64,000 bases of DNA from Flavipsychrobacter sp. (GCA_031292525.1 JARLGY010000054.1:1-64000); one strand, 5' to 3'; shown: positions 55,556 through 64,000, numbered from the stretch's first letter. Notes: a model not told the origin generated them from the letters alone. Translations and numbers: made by a program.

Positions 55556-56485
55556 TCAATTAAATGACTGCCTGAACTCTAAAGGGGAAACATTTGTTTT
55601 TGCCTTAAACAATTTGCTGAATGATTGAATTTGCCCAAAACCCAAAGCATAGGCGATCTCGCTAACGGTCATAGAAGTTGTGGAAAGTAGTTCTTTGGCC
55701 TTCTCGATCAGCCTGATATGAATGTGCTGCTGTGTGTTTAACCCGGTAAGGGAACGTAACAATGCAGACAAGTAGTGTGAAGAAACGTTTAGCTGACCGG
55801 CAACAAAAGCGACTGTTGGTACGCCCTGTTTCCTCATCAGCTCATCATCATTAAAGCAGGCAGTTAACAGGTCGTTCAGCTTATCCAGTACCTGGTGGTT
55901 TGCGTGCCTCCTGGTTATGAACTGGCGCTGGTAAAACCGGTCGCTGTAGGCCAGTAACGCATCCAGTTGTGCAACAATGATCTCCTGGGTAAATTTATCG
56001 ATAGCCCTTTGGCTTTCCTGTTTTATATTCTGAATAATGCCAGTGAGGATCTCTTTTTCGTTTTCTGAAACGAACAGCGCTTCGTTAACTGCATAGTTAA
56101 AGAACTCGTACTGCTTAATTTTTTTAGCCAGTGGTGTGTTCCAGAGAAAGTCGGGATGGACAAGTAATATCCATCCTGACTGCTCCCATACTTTTCCTTC
56201 TTCCACTTCAACACTCATTACCTGGCCGGGTGAGGAAAAGGCCATGGTGCCGCTGTCAAAGTCGAACGGCTGCTGGCCATACTTCATACGACCACTTGAG
56301 ACGCTTTTTAGTGAGATACCATAGAAATCAAAAACGAGGCTCCGCGGTTCGTCATCATTCAATTTTTTAGTACCAGAGACGTTGATAATACTGATCAATG
56401 GATGTAGTGGCGGGGGCTGGTTCCTGAACTGGTGAAACTCACTGATGGTTTTAAATCGAAGCGGCTGCGGCATGATTGCTTTCAA
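55556..56485 (-). CDS. AraC-family regulator, paired with MDR oxidoreductase
   Basis: The 309-residue protein has the same domain layout as the regulator at 43340-44263: an N-terminal cupin-like sensor (FDFYGISLKSVSSGRMKYGQQPFDF) and C-terminal HTH pair (FVAGQLNVSSHYLSALLRSLTGLNTQQHIHIRLIEKAKELL and TVSEIAYALGFGQIQSFSKLFKAKTNVSPLEFR). The two share many blocks, so they are paralogues. The gene begins 6 bp after the MDR stop codon, so both are in one transcript and the regulator likely controls the enzyme. Confidence 0.92.
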   Translation of the reverse strand: MKAIMPQPLRFKTISEFHQFRNQPPPLHPLISIINVSGTKKLNDDEPRSLVFDFYGISLKSVSSGRMKYGQQPFDFDSGTMAFSSPGQVMSVEVEEGKVWEQSGWILLVHPDFLWNTPLAKKIKQYEFFNYAVNEALFVSENEKEILTGIIQNIKQESQRAIDKFTQEIIVAQLDALLAYSDRFYQRQFITRRHANHQVLDKLNDLLTACFNDDELMRKQGVPTVAFVAGQLNVSSHYLSALLRSLTGLNTQQHIHIRLIEKAKELLSTTSMTVSEIAYALGFGQIQSFSKLFKAKTNVSPLEFRQSFN

Positions 56486-56491
56486 GTTATA

Positions 56492-57424
56492 TTATAGCTC
56501 AACAACTATTTTCCCTACTGTACGTTTGCTTTCTATGGCACGATGAGCATCTTGCATTTGAGCAAAAGGATAAACAGCTGTGACGTGCGGCTTAATTACA
56601 CCTTTGCTTACAAGCACAGCCAGAGATTCCATTTCCTCTTTATTGCCCTGCCCACGGAGTATAGTCAAATTTATGCCTTTTTGCTCGGCCTTCTTTTGAG
56701 CTTCCTCAAAGTTTATCGGGACGATAGATACAATGATCCCACCCTTCTTAACAATATCGAGTGACTGCATACGGGTTTCACCTCCAAGCGGATCGAGCAC
56801 AAAGTCGATATCTGACAGTATTTCGTAAAACTTTTCGGTGGTATAGTCTATGTGCTGATCGGCACCTAGTGATAGTATAAAATCGCGGTTTTTGGCCGAG
56901 GAGGTAGCTATTACAGTGGCGCCCAAATGCTTAGCAAGCTGGATAGCAATATGCCCTACGCCGCCGGACCCTGCGTGGATGAGTACAGTATCTCCCTTTT
57001 TCACTTTACCCAATACTACCAATGCCTCCCAGGCTGTAATACCTACTACCGGAAGAGCCGCAGCCTCCTGGTAAGTGATATTAGCCGGCTTACGCACAAA
57101 TCTGTCTGTTTTGGTGGCCACATATTCGGCGTAGCCTTTGCCCATTGTTGCTCCAAAAACAGCATCACCAATTTCAAGATCGGTTACATCGGCAGCTTTT
57201 TCAACTATGTCTCCTGAAATATCCCAGCCAAGTATAACGGGCCTTTCGCTGCCCATGAACATAGTAAGAACTTGTTCGTTACTGCGGATGTGAACGTCCA
57301 TAGGGTTCATGCCGATGTCTTTTACCTTAACCAGGATCTCACCACTTTTTAATACGGGCTTTTCAATATCCTGGTAGGTCAGTTTATCTACTCCTCCTGC
57401 TTCATTTAAAACGATCGCTTTCAT
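56492..57424 (-). CDS. NADP-dependent medium-chain oxidoreductase
   Basis: The 310-residue MDR-family quinone-oxidoreductase-like enzyme has a GroES-like N-terminal domain (EILVKVKDIGMNPMDVHIRS) and a Rossmann domain with IHAGSGGVGHIAIQLAKHLGA (about 146-166), where the Tyr/Ser/Lys pattern suggests NADPH. No zinc ligands are seen. It would reduce quinones or alpha,beta-unsaturated carbonyls in the cytoplasm. The AraC paralogue lies 6 bp downstream. Confidence 0.93.
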   Translation of the reverse strand: MKAIVLNEAGGVDKLTYQDIEKPVLKSGEILVKVKDIGMNPMDVHIRSNEQVLTMFMGSERPVILGWDISGDIVEKAADVTDLEIGDAVFGATMGKGYAEYVATKTDRFVRKPANITYQEAAALPVVGITAWEALVVLGKVKKGDTVLIHAGSGGVGHIAIQLAKHLGATVIATSSAKNRDFILSLGADQHIDYTTEKFYEILSDIDFVLDPLGGETRMQSLDIVKKGGIIVSIVPINFEEAQKKAEQKGINLTILRGQGNKEEMESLAVLVSKGVIKPHVTAVYPFAQMQDAHRAIESKRTVGKIVVEL

Positions 57425-57440
57425 TGTAAATAGTTTTTAA

Positions 57441-57448
57441 CAAAAGTA
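57441..57448 (-). promoter_or_regulatory. Putative -7 element for the MDR-AraC pair
   Basis: The minus strand reads TACTTTTG, matching TAnnTTTG, 17 bases before the ATG at 57424. A candidate -33 TTTG lies 26 bases upstream, longer than usual. Confidence 0.4.
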
Positions 57449-57550
57449 TTCAGGAACTAACACTGTGATTTATCCAAACCGGACTATTGTTTAATGGAAA
57501 TGAATTGGAAATGCCAGATGCAAGAAAGAGACTGTGCGCCAGAGGTAATG

Positions 57551-58039
57551 AAATGTCTGTTCTCCCTTCGGAATGTCTTAAAATGTCCGTCGGGGGACAT
57601 TGGGTAATTGACTGTGATACAATACTGGTAAGGGTTTTATATGGAAATGTCTGTTTGGCGGTGAGAAAATTATTGTGCGGCGGTTTGTCGGAACTATGAT
57701 TTTTATGATTAAAGTTATTTTTGAGACTGTGGAGCCTGATGGCCCAAGAACGAGCGACCAGAGCGATGTACCGCGTGGGTATTAAAATGTCCTGTTCCGC
57801 TCCAAAATGTCTTAAAATGTCCGTTGGGAGACATTTTAATTTTTGGCGAAAACCTTTGCTGGATAGCGTTTCAGTGCGTCCACCTTCTAAAGTGTCTGTT
57901 GGAATATTTTAACGGGAACAGACATTTTGTGTATGTTGAACCGAGCTGCCAGGAAACACATTGACAGTGCAAGATACTACTTGCGGAAGTGGTTTACCAA
58001 AAGATGATATGCACAGTTCCACGCGTGGGAGTGTTCCAC
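57551..58039 (+). repeat. Long hairpin repeat, copy B
   Basis: This aligns block for block with 7226-7712: doubled motif with stem 57580-57601, linker ACTGGTAAGGGTTTT and GAACTATGATTTTT, second doubled motif with stem 57814-57837, the 40-bp hairpin 57889-57928, then GGAAACACA, CAGTGCAAGATACTAC and CCAAAAGATGATATGCAC with GTTCCACG. The rest of the gap to 58343 shows nothing recognisable. No gene is conserved in it. Confidence 0.8.
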
Positions 58040-58342
58040 AAGATTGTTGTGTGTTGGTGTTATAAGGGAGGACGGGAAGGGGCACGGGGGCGTGAAATAA
58101 CTATTGGATGCGAGACAGCTAGGGATAAGCTTCGGCATTCAAATTCCGGTAGGGAGACAGGCTACATTTTTAGACACGAGTCGCCCTGCGGAATACTGTA
58201 CGCCAAAGAGAATTGATCAAATTCAATAAATTTATTGTTGGTACAGCCATTAGCAACATTTAAGTTTGGTCTATTATTAGAAAACTATTTCCTAGTAAAC
58301 TTAATCTCCACCTTTTATATAAAAATGAAAAGGCCATATCGA

Positions 58343-59752
58343 TCACTCTGCAACTACAGGCATTCCTTGACTGATGGTCTTAGTACCAGGCAATAAATAC
58401 AACATAATCCCTACCAATACGATACAAAATAGTATTGCCATTATACCTGCGCTATATGCAATTTGCCACCCTTCTTTGGAGAAGTAAAAGAAAATACCCC
58501 CGATTATACTTACGCCTAAGGCAGAGGCAGTTTGCTGTACGGTTGAGTAGATACCTGCGGCGGCACCAGCGTATTCAGACGGTACACGTTTAAGGACTAT
58601 GTTTAACAGGGAGGGAAGCACAAACCCGTTTCCGAAAGTCCATGCACTCAATAGTGTTATAATCAGGCCGGCATTTACGCTAGGTTTCCACAGTTCCATT
58701 TGCATGAAAAAAGCTACGCCCATTAAAACAATGCCTGCTTGTAATACCCGTTTCCCAAATCTCACTATCAATTTAGAAGCTATTATAGATGAGACCATGA
58801 ACAGTACGCCGGGAATGATAAAATAAAGCCCGCAATATAAAGCAGAAACACCAAGACCATTTTGCAAGTATACAGCACTCAACAACAGATATGAGGTGTG
58901 CAGCATAAAATGAAATAAGACGGCGATCAAACCAATGTTAAAATCCTTTATTTTGAACAGGCGCACATCGATCAGAGGATTTCTATTTTCTGCAAGCTTC
59001 TTTTTTTGATTGTAGATAAAATAAGAGAGTATAGCAAATGAGAGTATGATCAATCCGATACTCCATAACGGCCACCCTGCCTCACGGCCTTGTATCAACG
59101 GATAAATAAGACAAAACAGAGCCAGTGTGAGGATAAGTATGCCTGAGTAGTCAAATTTTGCACCCTGGTGTTTTGCCGTTTCAGTTACGTACCTGTTCGT
59201 TGCCCATAATGTTACTATCCCTATTGGCAGGTTAATAAAGAAAATGAGTCTCCAACCTTCTATAGCCCAATGAGAATCAGAAAAATAACCACCTAGTACT
59301 TGTCCGGTAACGGATGCTATGCCAAGTGTAATACCAAACAGGCTAATCGCCTTGGCCCGTTCCTTTGCGTCTGTAAAAAGCACTTGTATAAACGCTATTG
59401 TTTGTGGAACCATAAATGAAGCACTCACCCCTTGAAAAACCCTAGTTACATTCAGCTGAAGCGGCGTTATGGACAGACCACATAAACAAGACGCTACCGT
59501 AAAACAGAGCATTCCCCAAAAGAATACTTTCTTGCGGCCAAAGTGGTCTCCGGCCCTACCCCCGGTGATAAGAAATGCCGCATACCCCAAAAGATAACCG
59601 GCAATCACAAGCTGAACCTGTGCATCTGTTGCATGTACTCCTTTCTTGATAGCCGGCACAGCGATGTTTATAATAAAAACGTCTATTACCGAGAGAAGAG
59701 GTGCTGACAATACGATGATCAGCTCTAACCATTTATTCTTGATCTCTTTCAT
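58343..59752 (-). CDS. MFS drug exporter, 14-helix DHA2 type
   Basis: The 469-residue inner-membrane protein has about 14 helices, as in the DHA2 (EmrB/QacA-like) subfamily of proton-driven exporters. The first cytoplasmic loop motif A is present as GGRAGDHFGRKKVFF (about residues 59-73), and motif C-like glycine-rich helix is in SLFGITLGIASVTGQVLGGYF (about 138-158). It begins one base after the end of the TetR gene and is thus cotranscribed with it. A role in exporting a toxic compound, induced by the same compound, is inferred. Confidence 0.92.
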   Translation of the reverse strand: MKEIKNKWLELIIVLSAPLLSVIDVFIINIAVPAIKKGVHATDAQVQLVIAGYLLGYAAFLITGGRAGDHFGRKKVFFWGMLCFTVASCLCGLSITPLQLNVTRVFQGVSASFMVPQTIAFIQVLFTDAKERAKAISLFGITLGIASVTGQVLGGYFSDSHWAIEGWRLIFFINLPIGIVTLWATNRYVTETAKHQGAKFDYSGILILTLALFCLIYPLIQGREAGWPLWSIGLIILSFAILSYFIYNQKKKLAENRNPLIDVRLFKIKDFNIGLIAVLFHFMLHTSYLLLSAVYLQNGLGVSALYCGLYFIIPGVLFMVSSIIASKLIVRFGKRVLQAGIVLMGVAFFMQMELWKPSVNAGLIITLLSAWTFGNGFVLPSLLNIVLKRVPSEYAGAAAGIYSTVQQTASALGVSIIGGIFFYFSKEGWQIAYSAGIMAILFCIVLVGIMLYLLPGTKTISQGMPVVAE

Positions 59753-59753
59753 A

Positions 59754-60317
59754 TCAGAGGAGTTTTTGAATTATTTTTTTTCCAGACTTTAGGTCGGCCG
59801 TCTGTTTAAAAATGGAGGCTTCAACTACTGCTCCTTCGACCATAAGGAATATGGTTTCTACCAATTCGCTGTCTGTTAAAATATTTTTGTGGCCGGAGTT
59901 GGAGACCAGTCTTTTTATAAGATTCTTGAGGTTAATCTTTGTCTTCTGTATCTCGGCTAACACCCGTGGATCGCTTGTCCCGGCCTCGTCATTTGCTTTT
60001 ATGAAAGGACATCCACCAAAATCTCTGATTTCCTGCCGTTTTATATGATGATCAAAAATCGCCAGTATTTTGCCTTTTGGCTCGGGTACGTTATTTACAT
60101 CAGCCTCTAATCTTTGATACCATCGCTGATGTGTTCGCTGCAGGTAAGCAACCAATAAATCGGCTTTTGATTCAAAATGCTTATAAAGAGATGCCTTTGC
60201 GATATCAGCTTCTTCGATTACCTGGTTAATGCCAGTATTGCAATACCCTTGTTCGTAAAATAATCTATCAGCTGTATCCAATATTTTGTCAATTACAGCT
60301 TGTCCTCTTTGCTTCAT
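59754..60317 (-). CDS. TetR-family repressor of the adjoining exporter
   Basis: The 187-residue repressor has an N-terminal HTH (ILDTADRLFYEQGYCNTGINQVIEEADIAKASLYKHFESKADLLVAYL, about residues 12-60) and a ligand-binding region resembling the TetR_C_33-type domain, with QRWYQRLE and DFGGCPFIKANDEA. It precedes the exporter gene with one base between, in a single operon, and has a strong palindrome upstream (60336-60357). Repression of the operon with release by an exported toxic compound is inferred from this layout. Confidence 0.92.
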   Translation of the reverse strand: MKQRGQAVIDKILDTADRLFYEQGYCNTGINQVIEEADIAKASLYKHFESKADLLVAYLQRTHQRWYQRLEADVNNVPEPKGKILAIFDHHIKRQEIRDFGGCPFIKANDEAGTSDPRVLAEIQKTKINLKNLIKRLVSNSGHKNILTDSELVETIFLMVEGAVVEASIFKQTADLKSGKKIIQKLL

Positions 60318-60321
60318 ACAA

Positions 60322-60357
60322 CAAAGATAAATGCTAAATAGACAAATCTGTCTATTT
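60322..60357 (-). promoter_or_regulatory. TetR operator and -7 element for repressor-exporter operon
   Basis: AAATAGACA-AATC-TGTCTATTT (60336-60357) is a perfect 9-base inverted repeat with a 4-base centre. It is typical for TetR operators of the TAGACAnnnnTGTCTA kind. The minus-strand -7 element TATCTTTG (60329-60322) lies next to it, 5 bases before the ATG at 60317, so the transcript may be nearly leaderless. Confidence 0.7.
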
Positions 60358-60606
60358 AAATAAATATATTTTTTAGACTAACTCGTATTCTTACGGTTTT
60401 CACAAGTCACTTATGCAATTTAAAGTGACGTGGTGTCTGATCTTGCCGGCCATAGTGTGAGATTTGAGGCGATAAAGCCTTTTACTTAATAGAGTATGGC
60501 AAACAGAACAGCTATTTTAAAAAACTCTTTAAAAACGATAGCCATAGAAATCTTTGCTAAACGGGAGACAGGAGTTATCGTCCGGAAGTCTGTGCGCCAG
60601 ACGGAA

Positions 60607-61227
60607 CTAATCAATTGTGCTCCTGATCTCTTTCTGACGCAGGACATCGTATCTATAAAAGAGATCGATATCCTCGCCGTTATAGTTGTTGCATAAGTTG
60701 ATAACGAGGCTGTGGGTATTGAACAGGATGACGTGCGCATATAGTCGTCCTGAAGACGCCGTTCCGTTTATCCTGATGACATGGGATACTTCTTTGTCAT
60801 TCCATATGACTTCAATCAATGGGTGGTAGCGGATATGATCTTCAATTGCTTCCACCCCGTTAATGATCCTGATCATTTTATCCAGGTGATGACGGCCACG
60901 GACCTTCGTGAGGTAATAATTGACAGCGATCTTTGCGACCGACCTCAAGAACAGATCGTTGCCGTTCTCCAACTGATAGCGATCCCAATTGGATGAATTT
61001 GTATCGTTTACGGGTCTTGATCTGTGACGTTCGATATTCATTAATGCAACGAGATCCACAAATTTTTTTGCCAGGGCAGCATCGATGGTCATGCCATAGG
61101 CGCTATTGCATGTTTTGCAAATAAGCCGCGCAGACTTCAACACCCCACCTATGGAATTGGGAATGATATGCTCGAACGACGTGGTTTTTTTATTCAGTAT
61201 CTGGTTACAGCTGTAACAGGCGCTCAT
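60607..61227 (-). CDS. HNH endonuclease-like protein
   Basis: The protein is about 206 residues from the ATG at 61227; an ATG at 61281 would add 18 residues with no support. The N-terminal 45 residues have the HNH_5-type zinc-bound nuclease pattern: C-x2-C (CYSC), EHIIPNSIGG with the catalytic His, and C-x2-C (CKTC) followed by NSAYG. The rest is an unidentified domain with many charged residues. HNH proteins of this kind act in restriction, defence or mobile-element functions. It stands alone in the accessory stretch between long repeats B and C. Confidence 0.82.
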   Translation of the reverse strand: MSACYSCNQILNKKTTSFEHIIPNSIGGVLKSARLICKTCNSAYGMTIDAALAKKFVDLVALMNIERHRSRPVNDTNSSNWDRYQLENGNDLFLRSVAKIAVNYYLTKVRGRHHLDKMIRIINGVEAIEDHIRYHPLIEVIWNDKEVSHVIRINGTASSGRLYAHVILFNTHSLVINLCNNYNGEDIDLFYRYDVLRQKEIRSTID

Positions 61228-61330
61228 GGGTACGTGGGTGAGAGGTGGTAAAGTTATGGAAGAATGAAGTGCCGGAAGCAAGGAATTCTATAGCAGACCG
61301 CTACCAGAGGGCATGACCTCAATTTAATCC

Positions 61331-61542
61331 AAAATGTCCGACACCGGACATTCTTATTTTGGCTGGAAGCCGCCACTGTAAAGATTTTTATGAAAATGTC
61401 CGATTGATCGGACATTTTTTATAAAGGTAATTAGCGCTGGTTAATGGCGCGTACTACGTGCCTTGCTGGCGCAAGATAGAGTTACAATGAGGTTTTTCCA
61501 AAAGAAGATATGCACCGTTCCACGATAAATGATGTTCCACGG
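61331..61542 (+). repeat. Long hairpin repeat, copy C (short)
   Basis: A shorter version of the repeat has a first stem AATGTCCG/CGGACATT (61333-61352), then a perfect 12-base hairpin AAAATGTCCGAT / ATCGGACATTTT (61393-61418), then GCAAGATAG, CCAAAAGAAGATATGCAC, and GTTCCACG twice in direct repeat, ending at 61542. It lacks the first half seen in copies A and B. The rest of the gap 61228-61721 shows nothing recognisable. Confidence 0.75.
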
Positions 61543-61721
61543 GAGATGGATAATTTTGTTGCCTTAAACAACGAACAAATTTTTACGTGTAAGCGCGAAG
61601 GCTACAATAGTTGCTAGGCTGCTCTTTTTGTTGCGATGGCTGGAGACCTTTCGAACCAAAAGAGTGGTGTCGATAGACTTATCTTGACAACGATAAGCTT
61701 TTGAGAACATAAGAGGAAGAA

Positions 61722-64000
61722 TTAAATCTCAACTTCATTTTCAATTCTAATCATATTGTAAACCGGTACATTTACATTGAGAGCTTCAATTGATAATGTA
61801 AGGGCATAGGGTATTGACTGCAATGTTCTGTCCCAGCCTTTATGTGCTCTAACAGCAAAACTAATTTCTTCGGGTAATTCGTGAGATTTGATAAATACCC
61901 AATCCTTCTGAATAGAATTGTTTGTTCTGCTTACATCTCTGATACCTGTATCCGTTCTACTTCCAATTTTCCAGTTAAACCCTCTCATTCTATTCCTTAC
62001 CTCGTTATCATATTCTGTCTCGTTATTTTCAATTTCTTTCAAAACATAATCACGAAAATCTTCGAACGGTTCTTCGATTTTAGAAGTTGTCCAATCAAGC
62101 CATGTTGAAAGGTAAGATTTCAATTTTTGCCTTGTTCTGCGCACTTCTGCGGTAAATGCCAATGTAATTTCAATCAGTATTTCATAATCGTTACCCGGGT
62201 CACGCAACTCGTCTGGAATTTTCAAAGAGTATATATGTCCTTCTTCTGCCTTAATTGTATTGGTACTATAAAAAGAAATTCGATTTTCCGAATTCGCAGT
62301 AACCCTCTGTAAAGAGGGCAGACCATACCCAAAACGCTGCAAACTTTGTATTGTAGGGTCGAGAAAATACGGATTTGGCAGTCTCGCGCCCTGCACTAAA
62401 AGAGAGCGGAGAAGGTTTACGTTCTCATCGGGATACAGTGTTTTTAATTGCGCTATTATGTGTGATACTTTGGGTGCGGCAAAGGAAGTACCCACTCTGT
62501 CTTTACCAATAGCACCACCGTTATCAAATGTAGTTCTAACCAACTCCGGCGATATGGAAGGATGTTCTCTTACATTAGGCCTGCCTGTCCTAGCAACAAT
62601 CAACCCTCCCCCATATTCGACGACATCAGGTTTAATTTGTCCCCAAATCCCCAAACCTATTCTTGAAAAGGGTGAAATCTCATGTCTATTACCAAGAGAC
62701 ACCCAATTGTCATCCTCAAATCCTTCATGGTTTATTGACCCAACAGTAATAGCAAAACAGCTTTGGGCTGGGTTAGCCAAGCGGACATAGGCATTTTGCA
62801 GGTATGTAGGATAAGCCTGTCCATCCTCAATATATGCTCTAATAGTATGCTTAAAGATGTTGCCTGCAGATAGGACAAAAGCAACATTATGTCGATGGAT
62901 CATAGTATCGATAGTGGCTGCCCATGTTGACATATGCTTCTTCCTGAAAGGCGTTATGGCATTAATGGAATGGTTGAAAATCTTGCAATCCTCATTTGTT
63001 GCTATTACAGTCTCAATTAACTCGGCAGGAAATTTTGTTTGGAGATTATTGGCACCATCCAATACCCTCAGGTTCCTGATAAAGAACGGTAACCGATATG
63101 GTGACTGAACAATTGCAAAACCAATCGGGTAAAGAACTGCACCCGCAACCCTTGTGCCGTGGCCGCCACCATTTACACTATCGGCTGTAGATTCGTCACC
63201 TGATATGTAAGACCTGGATCTGGCATTATTTATAGCAGTTCTTATAAACCTATGTTCCTCCATAATGCCGCTATCAATTATCCCAACCTCTACACTGCCG
63301 TTTAGGGGTGCCAAAATTTCTACAACACCATTACTACTCTCCACTGTATCGTTACCTAAAAATTCAAATTCATCAACCTCAACTACTTCAAAAACAAAAG
63401 GGTAGTTACTAACCAAATCCTTTAAACCCAGACCAGATATTTGTACTGCGCATGCAAAGCAATCGTCTAGGTGTATAAAATCGCTGGTTCTCTCGCCATA
63501 TCGAGCTATAAACTCATCAAATTGGTCTTCACGTTCCATCAATTTATTGTCCCTATCTATCTGCTTTTCTCTATATCTTTGACACCTCCTAAGCCCCCCT
63601 TTTTTTGCAGGATCAGGCTCTTTACCTAAAGGCTTATCAAAAGCAATGCTTACTTCTACCTTATATTGTGTAGTATCCAAAATCTGGCTATGCTCCCACT
63701 TACTAAGCATTTCTTCAGATAATATATGCCTTGGTCGCCATACATCTCGATCCTCGGTCGTTATTCTCCACAAATCAGCGACAACTGCTGTGCCATGTCT
63801 TTCAAGAACAAATCCATTGATTTTCTCTTGTAATGAACGAAAGGAATCTAACGATGCTCCCATAATAAAACCATCTTCCTCCTCCGAAACAACTTCAACT
63901 CCAAAGCTTTGCAAATCAAAATCGGCATCTATCAATTCGGGATTTATTTGAAGAAAGAATGATATTACCTCAGCATTCAATGGTGCTAAATTTTCTTCTT
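61722..64000 (-). CDS. S8 (subtilisin-like) serine peptidase, 5' end cut by window
   Basis: The frame stays open to the window edge: codons for EENLAP precede the TTG at 63980, so the true start lies to the right. The visible 759 residues contain the catalytic triad of the S8 family: Asp in VGIIDSGIMEEH (about residue 235 counted from 63980), His in GGHGTRVAGAVL (about 272), Ser in GTSFAAPKVSH (about 497), and the oxyanion Asn in VLSAGN (about 371). There is a long N-terminal domain with basic stretches and a C-terminal domain of about 230 residues. The layout resembles IetS, the protease of the IetAS ATPase-protease defence pair. Its partner gene would lie beyond 64000. Confidence 0.88.
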   Translation of the reverse strand, partial: EENLAPLNAEVISFFLQINPELIDADFDLQSFGVEVVSEEEDGFIMGASLDSFRSLQEKINGFVLERHGTAVVADLWRITTEDRDVWRPRHILSEEMLSKWEHSQILDTTQYKVEVSIAFDKPLGKEPDPAKKGGLRRCQRYREKQIDRDNKLMEREDQFDEFIARYGERTSDFIHLDDCFACAVQISGLGLKDLVSNYPFVFEVVEVDEFEFLGNDTVESSNGVVEILAPLNGSVEVGIIDSGIMEEHRFIRTAINNARSRSYISGDESTADSVNGGGHGTRVAGAVLYPIGFAIVQSPYRLPFFIRNLRVLDGANNLQTKFPAELIETVIATNEDCKIFNHSINAITPFRKKHMSTWAATIDTMIHRHNVAFVLSAGNIFKHTIRAYIEDGQAYPTYLQNAYVRLANPAQSCFAITVGSINHEGFEDDNWVSLGNRHEISPFSRIGLGIWGQIKPDVVEYGGGLIVARTGRPNVREHPSISPELVRTTFDNGGAIGKDRVGTSFAAPKVSHIIAQLKTLYPDENVNLLRSLLVQGARLPNPYFLDPTIQSLQRFGYGLPSLQRVTANSENRISFYSTNTIKAEEGHIYSLKIPDELRDPGNDYEILIEITLAFTAEVRRTRQKLKSYLSTWLDWTTSKIEEPFEDFRDYVLKEIENNETEYDNEVRNRMRGFNWKIGSRTDTGIRDVSRTNNSIQKDWVFIKSHELPEEISFAVRAHKGWDRTLQSIPYALTLSIEALNVNVPVYNMIRIENEVEI

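Noticed and set aside
60496-60696. 66-codon plus-strand frame before the end of the HNH gene
   Set aside because: It overlaps the HNH gene on the opposite strand, shows no conserved motif and has no promoter-like element.

Overview
The window comes from a Gram-negative member of the Bacteroidota, most likely the Chitinophagales/Chitinophagaceae. The evidence is a SusC/SusD pair, three secreted proteins with type IX secretion (T9SS) C-terminal sorting domains, a LytS-like hybrid-propeller kinase with a LytTR regulator, the gene order rplM-rpsI-rpsB-tsf, and several promoters of the Bacteroidota form TTTG-N19/20-TAnnTTTG. The assignment rests on gene families and signals read by eye. I found no tRNA, rRNA, CRISPR array or intact transposase.

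Layout. 1-897 is non-coding, with a degenerate repeat and a perfect 24-bp palindrome. 0.9-7.1 kb is mostly housekeeping: a B12-binding mutase subunit, an outer-membrane barrel, glnS with a cation/proton antiporter, a radical SAM enzyme and a membrane protein. 7.2-12.4 kb holds a long intergenic repeat, a lipoprotein, and a four-gene CsgG-like envelope operon (8717-11965) bounded by two direct copies of a multi-hairpin, RNA-like element. 12.4-22.2 kb has dxs and two very long T9SS-exported paralogues, one carrying a pectinesterase domain. 22.5-28.7 kb has a small unknown protein, a histone H1-like DUF6496 protein, a YihY/BrkB membrane protein, a T9SS protein and the ribosomal operon. In that operon S2 carries an extra Gly/Arg-rich tail.

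29.2-39.6 kb is an uptake locus: SusC, SusD, a surface lipoprotein and an OmpA-family protein in one run, followed on the other strand by secreted M28 and M2 peptidases. Together they suggest import of peptides. 39.6-60.3 kb is a regulator-rich stretch: two sensor kinases, a LytTR regulator, a Crp/Fnr-like, three AraC and two TetR regulators. These are interleaved with short-chain and medium-chain oxidoreductases, a fatty acid desaturase, a hydrolase and an MFS exporter. Clear palindromic operators lie in front of both TetR genes and in front of one SDR gene.

57.4-64 kb is accessory: two copies of the long repeat bracket the MFS-TetR pair and an HNH endonuclease. A subtilisin-like S8 peptidase then runs off the right edge of the window. 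It could be the protease half of an IetAS-type ATPase-protease defence pair whose ATPase would lie outside the window.

The two most unusual signals are non-coding. The first is a family of about 210-490 bp repeats built from AAAATGTCyG/CrGACATTTT hairpins, with four copies. The second is a serial-hairpin element whose two copies keep their stems despite sequence change and flank the CsgG-like operon.
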